Assembly: GCA_036675025.1 (NCBI GenBank)
Contig: JAKFFN010000101.1
Coordinates: forward strand, 1 to 64,000
Direction: 5' to 3'
Source of the DNA: JAKFFN01 sp036675025
GTDB taxonomy: Bacteria; Sumerlaeota; Sumerlaeia; Sumerlaeales; Sumerlaeaceae
DNA length: 64,000 nt
How positions within the stretch are numbered: position 1 is the stretch's first letter; every line of letters starts with the position of its first letter. Under the pieces are notes generated by a model. The model was not told where the DNA came from. It did not search any database and saw nothing but the letters and a program-made list of their open reading frames with translations. Shown one piece after another: positions 33,518-42,915 of the stretch. Both the position numbers and the translations under genes were made by a program.

Positions 33518-34153
33518 ATGAATTCTCGCGCATTCACGCTCATTGAGCTACTTATTGTCGTGGCCATTATCGCCATATTGGCAGCCATCGCAGTCCCCAA
33601 TTTTCTCGAAGCACAAACTCGCGCCAAGGTCAGCCGAGCCCGCAGTGACATGCGCACTGAGGTGACGGCATTGGAATCTTACCATATTGATCATAATACC
33701 TACCCGCGCCAGATAGAAGCTTTCGTTTCCACGCCAAGCTGGGACTACGCTCAGCCGCCCCTGTGGCATGAGCACATTCCTTCCAGCCTTACGACACCTA
33801 TCGCTTACCTCAGCACTATCCCGACTGACCCGTTTAAACCCCTGGTGGCCGATTGGCGTCTTTGGCTGAAACCGTTCGAAGGACGACATTTCCTCTGGGT
33901 TTCAGACGTGGCACTGAAACGCACACCTTCGAGTGCTTTCTATAAACAATCAAAAGAGATTGGTGGCGCCTATGCGATGTTCTCGTATGGTCCGGATCGC
34001 AAGTATTACAACGAACCACCCGGCAAAGCAGCAAAGACGGCTGGCCAGTGGATTGACTATGATTCCACCAATGGCACCGTAAGCCTGGGTAACATCATCC
34101 GCAGTCAGAAAAATGGTGAAGTGTTCGGCGTAGTGCCGTCGTTCCTGTACTAA
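33518..34153 (+). CDS. Type II secretion/type IV pilin-like pseudopilin, copy 2
   Basis: This 211-residue paralogue of the gene at 32618 starts MNSRAFTLIELLIVVAIIAI, with a very short leader (four residues) and the Ala-Phe cleavage point. It shares VPNFLEAQTRAKVSRARSDMRTE and the closing YYNEPPG/DYDSTNGTVSLGNIIRS/NGEVFGV blocks. The middle part differs (residues about 50-130), which should change surface contacts. AAGGATG lies about ten bases before the ATG. The 237 bp between the copies hold no gene; a separate promoter is likely. A bidirectional terminator follows at 34203-34249. Confidence 0.93.
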   Translation: MNSRAFTLIELLIVVAIIAILAAIAVPNFLEAQTRAKVSRARSDMRTEVTALESYHIDHNTYPRQIEAFVSTPSWDYAQPPLWHEHIPSSLTTPIAYLSTIPTDPFKPLVADWRLWLKPFEGRHFLWVSDVALKRTPSSAFYKQSKEIGGAYAMFSYGPDRKYYNEPPGKAAKTAGQWIDYDSTNGTVSLGNIIRSQKNGEVFGVVPSFLY

Positions 34154-34202
34154 CTTAGACTCCCTGCAATATCTCAGTTGGTTAGTTGATAGCATTGAGC
34201 AC

Positions 34203-34249
34203 AAAAAATCCCCGGGACCGCCATTGGCAGTCCCGGGGTTTATTTTTTT
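34203..34249. terminator. Bidirectional rho-independent terminator between pseudopilin and rpoC
   Basis: CCCCGGGAC (34210-34218) and GTCCCGGGG (34230-34238) form a strong stem. It is flanked by an A-run on the left (34203-34208) and TTTATTTTTTT on the right, so it can stop transcription from both sides of this convergent gene pair. Confidence 0.9.
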
Positions 34250-34266
34250 CATAGAGCGGCTTTCAG

Positions 34267-37200
34267 TTATACAGCCGTATCCAGTTCTTCAGTATCTTCG
34301 GCTTCTTCGCCGCCATCGGGTCCGCTTCCGTTGCCGGTCGGGTTAACGTCGATGTTACGGTATTCAGGCAGACCAGTACCCGCTGGAATCAGCAGGCCCA
34401 TGATCACGTTTTCCTTCAGACCGCGGAGGAAGTCGTAACGACCACGCACCGCTGCGTCGGTAAGAACGCGTGTGGTTTCCTGGAATGATGCCGCAGAGAT
34501 GAACGACTCAGTTTCAAGAGAGGCTTTGGTAAGACCCAGCAGCTTCGCGCGGCCTTTGGCCTTGGTTCCACCCTTCTCTTCCGTAAGACGGTTCTCTTCT
34601 TCGAACTCCCAGCGATCCACCTGCTGTCCGTAAAGGAAGCGCGTGTTGCCTACTTCTTCCACTACGGTCTTCTTCAGCATCTGGCGGATGATGCTCTCGA
34701 TGTGCTTATCGTTAATGTTCACCTTCTGGAGGCGATACACTTCCTGCACTTCGCCCAGGAGGAACTCCATCACGGCCTTCTCGCCCTTAACTTCCAGCAC
34801 GTCATGCGGGCTCGGGGTTCCGTCTGTGATGATGTCGCCAGCCTGCACTCGTTCACCATCGCGCACCACCAGGTGGCGGCTTACGGGGATCGAGTAGAGC
34901 TGCTCGTCACCATTGTCAGCGGTAATGGTGAACTTGCGTGCACCTTTCGCACTGCCCTTGATGTGGATAACACCATCAATGCGGGCGATAACAGCAGAGT
35001 CTTTCGGCTTACGGCCTTCGAACAGTTCGTCAATGCGTGGCAGACCACCCGTGATGTCCTTGCTCTTGGTACGTGAGCGCGGAATACGGGCAAGCACCTC
35101 GCCGGCGCCAACCGTGTAACCGTCCTCGAGTTCGCGGCTGAGAATCGTGCCGGAGCTGAGGGCGTACTGGGCAATGACTTCGCCCTTCTTGTCCACGATC
35201 TGCACCGACGGATGACGTTCATCCTTATGCTCTGAGATCAGGCGCTGAGTAACTTCTGTCTCCGGGTCGAACTCTTCCTTCAGCGTGAGACCGACTACGA
35301 TATCCACCAGCTTTAGCGTGCCTGACTGTTCAGACAGGATGGGGGTGAAGTGAGGATCCCACTCAACCAGGCGATCACCGCGCTTGACCGGCGAACCTTC
35401 GCCGACAAGGATGCGGGCGCCGTAGGGGACGCTGGGCAGGGTCTGAACAACGTTGCCGTTATCATCCTGCACAACCATCGAGCCGCCACGGCCGATAACA
35501 ACCTTGAAGCCATCCTTGTGGTCAACAGTCGTCATATCACGGAAGATGATCTTACCGTCGCTGGAAGACTGGTACCAGCCCTCAACGTCAACCGAAGCCG
35601 TACCACCAATGTGGAAGGTACGCAGGGTCAGCTGGGTACCAGGTTCACCGATGGACTGCGCTGCGATGATGCCGACGGCCTCGCCCAGTTCCACCATGCG
35701 GCCGGTGGAGAGGTTACGGCCATAGCACTTGCAGCAAACGCCTCGCTTTGTCTGACACGTAAGAACGCTGCGGATCTGAACGGAACCGATACCGGACTTT
35801 TCGATCTGCTTTGCCTGAACATCGCTGATCATATCGTTCTTCTTAACGATCGTCTTGTTCGTCTCCGGATCCACAACCTTCTGCACGGCCACACGGCCGG
35901 CAATACGATCGCTCAGCGGTTCCAGTTCACGTTCACCCGTACGCGTTACCTCGATGATGGCGCTTACGCTGATGCCGTCCTGGGTGCCACAGTCTTCCTC
36001 GGTGATGATCAGGTCCTGGGCCACGTCGCACAGGCGGCGGGTCAGGTAACCAGCGTCAGAGGTCTTCAGAGCCGTATCAGCCAGACCCTTACGTGCACCG
36101 TGGGTGGAGATGAAGTACTCAAGCACCGTAAGACCTTCGCGGAAGTTCGAGATGATCGGGCTCTCAATAATTTCACCTACGTCACCGGTGATCTTCTTGG
36201 TAGGCTTCTGCATCAGACCGCGCATACCGGCTAGCTGACGAATCTGGGCTTCGTTACCACGAGCGCCAGACTGCGACATGATAAAGACCGGGTTTAGACC
36301 CTTCTGGTTCTTCTGCATGAGGCTCATCATCTCGGCTGCCACGGCGTCGGTTGCCAGCGACCATTCGTGAATGATCTTCGAATAGCGCTCACCATAAGTG
36401 ATCAAGCCCTTGGAGTAGTGCTTCATCACCTGGTCAACCTTCTTACGGGCTGCCTCAAGGATTTCGGCCTTGCGGGGCGGGATTACCATGTCGCCGATGG
36501 CGATGGAGATGCCTGCGATTTTCGCCTGCTGGTAACCAAGGTTCTTCATGGCGTCCAGCATCTTGGCGGTGCGCTTTGGCCCTGACAGTTTGTGAGCGAC
36601 AGCTACAATCTGGCCAAGAAGGCCTTTAGTCATAACCGTGTTGCCAAAAGGCAGCTTGCTGTCGAAGTAGTTAATCTCGTCCGGCAGAATCGCGGAGAAC
36701 ATGCAACGACCCGGGGTCGTCTTTATCTTCGCGCCGTCTGACATGCGGACCATAACTTCTTCGTGCAGCGTAACCTTCTTGTGGTTAAGAGCCATAATGG
36801 CCTCTTCACGAGAAGCAAACTGCGGCATCAGGCGCTGCTTTTCCTTATCCGTCTTGGCCGCTGCATAGCGCTCTTCGTTGGGCACCATCTTGGTAATGTA
36901 GAACAGACCCAGCACCATGTCCTGTGCAGGCGTAGCAATCGGCTTACCGTTTGCAGGCGAGAGAATGTTGTTCTCTGCCAACATCAGGTTCATAGCCTCA
37001 AGCTTGGCCTCAGTGCTCAGCGGCACGTGCACAGCCATCTGGTCACCGTCGAAGTCGGCGTTGAAAGCCGTACAAGACAGCGGGTGAAGACGGATAGCCT
37101 TACCCTCAACCAGCTTCGGCATGAAAGCCTGAACGCCCAGACGGTGTAGCGTAGGTGCGCGGTTCAGCAGAACCGGGTGATCCTTAATAATGTCGTCAAG

Positions 37201-38454
37201 GATGTCGTAAACTTCCGGGGCTTCACGCTCCATCATCTTCTTGGCGGCCTTGATCGTGTTCACATAGCCGCGCGCTTCAAGCTCACGGATAATGAACGGA
37301 TCGAACAGTTCCAGGGCCATCTTCTTTGGCAGACCGCACTGGTTAAAGTTCAACTCGGGACCAACCACGATTACGGAACGGCCGGAGTAGTCAACGCGCT
37401 TACCGAGCAGGTTCTGACGGAACCGGCCCTGCTTGCCCTTCAGCATGTCGCTGAGCGACTTGAGCGGACGGTTGTTGTGGCCTTTGGTCGGGCGCGTACG
37501 GCGGCTGTTATCAAACAGCGCGTCGACGGCTTCCTGCAACATGCGCTTTTCGTTGCGCAGGATGACCTCAGGAGCTTTCAGTTCCATCAGCTTCTTCAGA
37601 CGGTTGTTACGGTTGATAACACGGCGGTAAAGGTCGTTAAGATCAGAAGTCGCAAAACGGCCACCATCAAGGTGAACCAGCGGACGCAGTTCCGGCGGCA
37701 GAACCGGCAGAACTTCCATCACCATCCACTCAGGGTTGTTATCGGAGCCGCGGAAAGCCTCCACAACCTTCAGGCGCTTAATGATCTTGTTACGGCGCTG
37801 GGCGCTGGTGGCCTGGCGCATTTCGATAGCCAGCCGGGTAGCCAGTTCCTCGATGTCAATCTTCCGAAGCATTTCGCGGACAGCTTCCGCACCAATGCGC
37901 AGGTCAATCTTGTCACCGTAGACTTCGCGGTACTTGCGCACCTCGTCGTCCGTCAGGATCTGCTTTTCCTTCAGCGGAGAATCACCTGGGTTCACCACGA
38001 TGAAGTTCTGGAAGTAAATAACCTTACCCAGGTCCTTCACCGAAATGTCGAGCAGGCTGGCGATACGGCTGGATGTGCCCTTGTAGAACCAGATATGGCA
38101 GACGGGAGCAGCCAGTTTGATATGACCCATGCGCGTACGGCGCACTTTGCTCTCGATAACTTCCACACCGCAGCGATCGCAAACGATGCCCTTATACTTG
38201 ATACGCTTATACTTGCCGCAGGCGCATTCCCAGTCCTTGGTCGGGCCGAAGATACGTTCGCAGAACAGGCCGTCTTTTTCCGGCTTAAAGGTACGATAGT
38301 TAATGGTTTCCGGCTTCTTGACTTCACCGAAGCTGGAGAGGTCCATGTCGTCAAAACGCGCAGTGCTCAGGCCAATGCGGCGCTCAGCAGCACGGCTGTT
38401 ACGGCGCGACCACGCAAGGATGCGGTCCGGAGAGGCAATGGTGATTCGAGCCAC
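34267..38454 (-). CDS. rpoC: DNA-directed RNA polymerase subunit beta'
   Basis: This is the large catalytic subunit of RNA polymerase. The active-site block is CTAFNADFDGDQMAVHVPL. The N-terminal zinc site is CACGKYKRIKYKGIVCDRCGVEV, and a second Cys cluster is in LTCQTKRGVCCKCYGRNL. LPPELRPLVHLDGGRFATSDLNDLYRR and the bridge/trigger region are intact. From the first ordinary start (GTG 38454) the protein has 1395 residues. The conserved N-terminal text extends upstream of this codon without a stop (see 38455-38691). Relative to the E. coli protein there is an inserted basic segment of about 24 residues (residues 16-40) between ASPDRILAW and SFGEVKKPETINYRTF. Downstream of rpoB, 330 bp after its stop by this start, or about 93 bp by the AUC start. 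Confidence 0.97.
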   Translation of the reverse strand: MARITIASPDRILAWSRRNSRAAERRIGLSTARFDDMDLSSFGEVKKPETINYRTFKPEKDGLFCERIFGPTKDWECACGKYKRIKYKGIVCDRCGVEVIESKVRRTRMGHIKLAAPVCHIWFYKGTSSRIASLLDISVKDLGKVIYFQNFIVVNPGDSPLKEKQILTDDEVRKYREVYGDKIDLRIGAEAVREMLRKIDIEELATRLAIEMRQATSAQRRNKIIKRLKVVEAFRGSDNNPEWMVMEVLPVLPPELRPLVHLDGGRFATSDLNDLYRRVINRNNRLKKLMELKAPEVILRNEKRMLQEAVDALFDNSRRTRPTKGHNNRPLKSLSDMLKGKQGRFRQNLLGKRVDYSGRSVIVVGPELNFNQCGLPKKMALELFDPFIIRELEARGYVNTIKAAKKMMEREAPEVYDILDDIIKDHPVLLNRAPTLHRLGVQAFMPKLVEGKAIRLHPLSCTAFNADFDGDQMAVHVPLSTEAKLEAMNLMLAENNILSPANGKPIATPAQDMVLGLFYITKMVPNEERYAAAKTDKEKQRLMPQFASREEAIMALNHKKVTLHEEVMVRMSDGAKIKTTPGRCMFSAILPDEINYFDSKLPFGNTVMTKGLLGQIVAVAHKLSGPKRTAKMLDAMKNLGYQQAKIAGISIAIGDMVIPPRKAEILEAARKKVDQVMKHYSKGLITYGERYSKIIHEWSLATDAVAAEMMSLMQKNQKGLNPVFIMSQSGARGNEAQIRQLAGMRGLMQKPTKKITGDVGEIIESPIISNFREGLTVLEYFISTHGARKGLADTALKTSDAGYLTRRLCDVAQDLIITEEDCGTQDGISVSAIIEVTRTGERELEPLSDRIAGRVAVQKVVDPETNKTIVKKNDMISDVQAKQIEKSGIGSVQIRSVLTCQTKRGVCCKCYGRNLSTGRMVELGEAVGIIAAQSIGEPGTQLTLRTFHIGGTASVDVEGWYQSSSDGKIIFRDMTTVDHKDGFKVVIGRGGSMVVQDDNGNVVQTLPSVPYGARILVGEGSPVKRGDRLVEWDPHFTPILSEQSGTLKLVDIVVGLTLKEEFDPETEVTQRLISEHKDERHPSVQIVDKKGEVIAQYALSSGTILSRELEDGYTVGAGEVLARIPRSRTKSKDITGGLPRIDELFEGRKPKDSAVIARIDGVIHIKGSAKGARKFTITADNGDEQLYSIPVSRHLVVRDGERVQAGDIITDGTPSPHDVLEVKGEKAVMEFLLGEVQEVYRLQKVNINDKHIESIIRQMLKKTVVEEVGNTRFLYGQQVDRWEFEEENRLTEEKGGTKAKGRAKLLGLTKASLETESFISAASFQETTRVLTDAAVRGRYDFLRGLKENVIMGLLIPAGTGLPEYRNIDVNPTGNGSGPDGGEEAEDTEELDTAV

Positions 38455-38691
38455 AGCATGCAGGGCGTTGAGGTCAACTTCTTCATCACGCTCGGTGCCC
38501 AGCGGGATCGAGCGATAGCGCTTTACCGGACCTTCGTCGTATGTACGTACGCCTTCAAATGCCAGTACCTCACGCGGAGTCTTCGACTCACGCTTGGTGG
38601 TACGGGCCTTTGCAGTACGTGTCTTTGCCGCTTTAGGTGCTGCTACTTCTACGTCAGCAGCTTCAGCTTTGGATGCCTTCTTGGTAGCGAT
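38455..38691 (-). other. rpoC: In-frame 79-codon N-terminal extension of RpoC with probable AUC start
   Basis: The rpoC frame stays open from GTG 38454 back to a TAA near 38730, with no ATG, GTG or TTG on the way. ATC at 38691-38689 lies seven bases after AGGA and opens IATKKASKAEAAD, where ATG at that place would give a textbook start. The extension is Lys/Ala-rich first. It then has VRTYDEGPVKRYRS and EEVDLNALHAVARITIASPD; the last part resembles the EEFDAIKIALASPD start of E. coli RpoC. Either AUC is the true start, or a base is wrong in the assembly. Confidence 0.55.
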
Positions 38692-38784
38692 GGTAGTATC
38701 CTGCCTTTCCGGGTCGCTTATATCTTAAAACTGGTTTCGGTCATTGAGGGTTAAAGAGGGAGAGGAAACTGCAAGCCTGGCGGC

Positions 38785-41700
38785 TTACAGCTCCTCATCC
38801 TCGAAGTCGTCTCCGCCACGCTCTGCAAAGCTCACGTCTTCTTCCACGCCGCTCAGCAGTGAGTCGTAGGGGCTTTCGCCTTCATCCTCGTCTAGTATCG
38901 ATTCATCTTCTGTAAGGAGTTCCATGTTAAGGCCAAGGGCCTGCAGCTCTTTCACAAGAACGTTGAAGCTCTCCGGAACGCCCGGCTTCAGGTGATTTTC
39001 ACCCTTGATGATGGACTCATAGATCTTCGTACGGCCCTGAACGTCATCAGACTTAACCGTCAGAAGTTCCTGCAGCGTATAAGCTGCACCGTAGGCCTCA
39101 AGGGCCCACACTTCCATCTCACCGAAGCGCTGACCACCGAACTGCGCCTTACCACCCAGCGGCTGCTGGGTAACCAGCGAGTACGGACCAATCGAACGAG
39201 CATGCATCTTGTCGTCGACCAGGTGAGCCAGCTTCAGGATGTACATAACACCCACAGTCACCAGGCGGTCAAAGGGTTCACCCGTCGCACCGTCAAACAG
39301 ACGAACCTGTCCGGTCGGGTTAACATCCAGCAGCTTCTCTTCGTCAGAAAGACTGGAGAACTTGCGCTTGTCGCCCTTCTGCTTCATGATGTGCTCACGG
39401 GCACGAATCAGTTCCGCTTCAATCTGCGCTTCCTCGGCACCGTCGAATACCGGCGTCGCGTAAGACACGCCCAGGGCAATAGCCGCCCAGCCAAGGTGTG
39501 TTTCCAGAAGCTGACCAACGTTCATTCGCGAAGGAACACCCAGCGGGTTCAGCACGATGTCAACAGGTGTGCCATCAACCGTGTACGGCATATCTTCCAT
39601 CGGCATGATCTTGGCCACAATACCCTTGTTGCCGTGACGTCCGGCCATCTTGTCGCCAACCTGGAGTTTACGTTTTACCGCCACGTAAACCTTCACCAGT
39701 TTGATAACGCCCGGAGGCAGCTCGTCGCCCGTCTTGATACGGTCGACCTTGTTGCGTGCAACGTCGTCAATCTCGGTAACGCGAACAGAGTGCTTCTGGT
39801 AAAGACGCTTAACATCAGCGCCCGCCTGACCGTCCACAGGCAGCATGCCCGTGCGCAGGCTGCGCTTTACGTAGTTAACCGCCGACTCTGTAACCTTCTG
39901 GCCCGGCTTCAGTTCCACCTGGCCGGTTTCAAAGTTAATCACCGGCTTCTCGATGGTCTTGAGCAGTTCCTTCAGGTTCTCCGTAAACTCGATCTCGACA
40001 TTCTGCAGCTCAACATCACGTTCCTTCTCGATGCTTTCGATGCGGATCTTGTCCTCACGGTCGCTCTTGGTTCCACGTTCCTTGCGGCTGAACGCCTTGA
40101 TATCCACAACGGTGCCATAGGTGCCGGGCGGCACCTTCAGCGAAGCGTCGCGTACGTCGCCGGCCTTTTCACCAAAGATCGCGCGCAGAAGCTTTTCTTC
40201 CGCCGTCAGCTCGGTCTCACCCTTAGGCGTAACCTTACCCACCAGGATGTCACCGGGGATAACTTCAGTTCCGATAAGAACATGACCATTTTCATCCAGC
40301 TTGGCCAGGGCCTCTTCGCTTACGTTCGGGATGTCGCGGGTAATCTCTTCCTTACCCAGCTTCGTATCCCGGGCATCCACTTCAAACTCTTCAATGTGGA
40401 TCGACGTAAATACGTCTTCCTTCACCACACGCTCAGAAATGATGATAGCATCTTCGAAGTTATAGCCGCCGAAAGGCATGAAAGCCACACGCAGGTTCTG
40501 ACCAACCGCCAGTTCGCCCTGGTCGATACCCGGACCATCAGCAATAACCTCATTCATATCAACCTTCTGGCCCGCCGAAACAATTGGCTTCTGGTTGATA
40601 CACGTGTTCTGGTTCGAGCGCTTGTACTTGGTCAGGCGATAAGTATCCAGCTGGCCGTTCTCGTTACGAAGAACAATCTCCGTAGCCGTTACGCGCTCAA
40701 CCGTACCCTCATTGCGGGCAACCACACAGGATCCGGAGTCAATGGCGCACTTGTGCTCGATACCGGTACCAATCGTGGGAGCGTCAGTGAACAGCAGGGG
40801 CACGCCCTGCCGCATCATGTTCGATCCCATCAAGGCGCGGTTGGCGTCGTCGTGCTCAAGGAACGGAATAAGCGCCGCGGAAACCGAAACCAGCTGCTTC
40901 GGGCTCACGTCCACGTAGTCTACTTCGTTAACAGTAACCTTCGGGAAGTCGCCCCGATGGCGACTCAGCACCGTCTCGCTCTTAAAGCTCTTGCCGTCTT
41001 CGGCCACCTCAGATGCCTGCGCCACGATGTACTCATCTTCCACGTCGGCCGTCAGGTACTGCGTAGCCTTCTGCACCACGCCATCCTTAACCTTACGGTA
41101 AGGCGACTCAATGAAACCGAACTCATTAATGCGGGCATAGGAAGCCAGCGATGAGATAAGGCCGATGTTCGGGCCTTCCGGCGTTTCAATCGGGCAGATA
41201 CGTCCATAGTGGGTGTGGTGAACGTCGCGGACTTCAAAGCCTGCGCGATCGCGGCTCAAACCACCCGGTCCCAATGCGCTCAGACGACGCTTGTGCGTCA
41301 GCTCGCTCAGCGGGTTGGTCTGGTCCATAAACTGGCTGAGCTGGCTGCGACCAAAGAAGTCTTTAACCGAGCTAACCAGCGGCTTTGCGTTGATCAGGTT
41401 ATGAGGCAGCAGGTTTTCCAGGTCCACGATAGCCATACGCTCGCGGGCCGTCTTTTCCATTTCCGTCAGGCCCAGGCGAACCTGGTTCTGCAGAAGCTCA
41501 CCCACGCTGCGCACGCGGCGGTTACCCAGGTGATCGATATCGTCGATGTCCAGGTCTTCCTCAGCAATCTTCGAAAGGTGCTTAACAATAGCAACCACGT
41601 CAGAAAGCTGCAGCGTGCGGCTGCTCTCGTCTTCCAGCTTGAAGCGGCGGCTGATCTTGTGGCGGCCTACCGCACCCAGGTCATAGCGCTTCTCGTTGAA

Positions 41701-42915
41701 GAACATGTCGTCAAACAGGCGCCTTGCGCTCTGCAAGCTGATCGGGTTGCCCGGACGCATGCGCTTGAAGAACTCGATGAGGCTCTCTTCATAGGTGCGC
41801 ACCTTGTCTTTCGACATCGTGCTCATTACTACGTTAGGCTCTTCTTCGTTAACTTCAACCAGGTGGATCTTGCGCACACCGGCCTTGCCGAACTTGCGCA
41901 GCTGCGCCGTCGTGATCTTCTCAAACGTATCAGCCAGGATTTCACCCGTGCCCTGGTCCACAACATCGCGGCCCAGGATGCGGCCGATCAGATGCTCATA
42001 ACCGATAGCCACGTTCAGGTGAACTTCCTTGATGCCGTGGCTCTTCAGCGCTTCCGTAGCCTTCTTCGTTACCTTGGCGCCCTTCTGCACCAGCAGCTTG
42101 CCGGTTTCAGGGTCCAGCACTTCTTCAATAAACTCATTGCCCAGGAACTTCTCAACAAGGTCTGTTACCTTAGAGGCACCCTTGGAAAAGTCATCCAGCG
42201 CAACTTCCTTCGTAGCAAAAAACTCAGATACGATCTGTTCGTCGTCCATCAGGCCGAAGCAGCGCATAAACGTGGTTGCCGGCAGCTTGCGCTTACGGTC
42301 AACCATTACATACATAACGTTGTTAATATCGACTTCGAACTCTACCCACGCGCCGCGATAAGGAATAACGCGCGCGCTGAACAGCGTCTTGCCGTTCGGG
42401 TGAATCGATGACGAAAAGCTTACGCCCGGGGAACGATGCAGCTGGGAAACGATAACGCGCTCGGCGCCGTTCACAATGAACGTACCCTGCTCAGTCATCA
42501 GGGGAATTTCCCCCATGTACGTTTCCTGCTCTTTAATGTCTTTAATGTCGGTTTCGTTGGTTTCGATATTCGTCTCGCGCACGATCAGCTGCAGCTTAAC
42601 CTTCAGCGGCGCAGCAAACGTCATCCCACGGTCGATACACTCTTTCTCAGAGTATTTCGGCGCACCAAACGAGTACTCCACAAACTCAAGCGTGGAAGGC
42701 GTGCTTGCGCTGGTTACAGGGAATACGCTGGTAAAGGCTTCCTGGAGCCCGGCATTCTCGCGGACATCCGGCGGAACGTTGAATTGCAGGAACTCTTCAT
42801 AGCTCTTCTTCTGGGTTTCCAGGAGATAAGGCATCTCCATGGTTTCCGGGATCATCGCAAAATTGATACGGTACGAGCTGTTAGGCTCACGGCGGCTACC
42901 ATTTTTCGAAGCCAT
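38785..42915 (-). CDS. rpoB: DNA-directed RNA polymerase subunit beta
   Basis: This 1376-residue beta subunit has the rifampicin-region text RSQLSQFMDQTNPLSELTHKRRLSALGPGGLSRDRAGFEVRDVH, seen in pieces. It is followed by the active-site blocks EDAIIISERVVKEDVFTS, LQVGDKMAGRHGNKG and EVWALEAYGAAYTLQE. ATG 42915 follows AAGGAGG. The length is a little above the E. coli protein (1342). The protein ends in an acidic tail (residues about 1340-1376). rpoB is not preceded by rplJ-rplL; the upstream gene is divergent, so rpoBC has its own promoter in the 560-bp leader. Confidence 0.98.
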   Translation of the reverse strand: MASKNGSRREPNSSYRINFAMIPETMEMPYLLETQKKSYEEFLQFNVPPDVRENAGLQEAFTSVFPVTSASTPSTLEFVEYSFGAPKYSEKECIDRGMTFAAPLKVKLQLIVRETNIETNETDIKDIKEQETYMGEIPLMTEQGTFIVNGAERVIVSQLHRSPGVSFSSSIHPNGKTLFSARVIPYRGAWVEFEVDINNVMYVMVDRKRKLPATTFMRCFGLMDDEQIVSEFFATKEVALDDFSKGASKVTDLVEKFLGNEFIEEVLDPETGKLLVQKGAKVTKKATEALKSHGIKEVHLNVAIGYEHLIGRILGRDVVDQGTGEILADTFEKITTAQLRKFGKAGVRKIHLVEVNEEEPNVVMSTMSKDKVRTYEESLIEFFKRMRPGNPISLQSARRLFDDMFFNEKRYDLGAVGRHKISRRFKLEDESSRTLQLSDVVAIVKHLSKIAEEDLDIDDIDHLGNRRVRSVGELLQNQVRLGLTEMEKTARERMAIVDLENLLPHNLINAKPLVSSVKDFFGRSQLSQFMDQTNPLSELTHKRRLSALGPGGLSRDRAGFEVRDVHHTHYGRICPIETPEGPNIGLISSLASYARINEFGFIESPYRKVKDGVVQKATQYLTADVEDEYIVAQASEVAEDGKSFKSETVLSRHRGDFPKVTVNEVDYVDVSPKQLVSVSAALIPFLEHDDANRALMGSNMMRQGVPLLFTDAPTIGTGIEHKCAIDSGSCVVARNEGTVERVTATEIVLRNENGQLDTYRLTKYKRSNQNTCINQKPIVSAGQKVDMNEVIADGPGIDQGELAVGQNLRVAFMPFGGYNFEDAIIISERVVKEDVFTSIHIEEFEVDARDTKLGKEEITRDIPNVSEEALAKLDENGHVLIGTEVIPGDILVGKVTPKGETELTAEEKLLRAIFGEKAGDVRDASLKVPPGTYGTVVDIKAFSRKERGTKSDREDKIRIESIEKERDVELQNVEIEFTENLKELLKTIEKPVINFETGQVELKPGQKVTESAVNYVKRSLRTGMLPVDGQAGADVKRLYQKHSVRVTEIDDVARNKVDRIKTGDELPPGVIKLVKVYVAVKRKLQVGDKMAGRHGNKGIVAKIMPMEDMPYTVDGTPVDIVLNPLGVPSRMNVGQLLETHLGWAAIALGVSYATPVFDGAEEAQIEAELIRAREHIMKQKGDKRKFSSLSDEEKLLDVNPTGQVRLFDGATGEPFDRLVTVGVMYILKLAHLVDDKMHARSIGPYSLVTQQPLGGKAQFGGQRFGEMEVWALEAYGAAYTLQELLTVKSDDVQGRTKIYESIIKGENHLKPGVPESFNVLVKELQALGLNMELLTEDESILDEDEGESPYDSLLSGVEEDVSFAERGGDDFEDEEL

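Noticed and set aside
37177..38754. 525-residue plus-strand frame over rpoC
   Set aside because: Shadow of rpoC; no ribosome site and no recognisable motif.
38992..41154. 720-residue plus-strand frame over rpoB
   Set aside because: Antisense shadow of rpoB, Leu/Arg/His-rich with no family pattern.
41209..42411. 400-residue plus-strand frame over rpoB
   Set aside because: Second shadow of rpoB for the same reasons.
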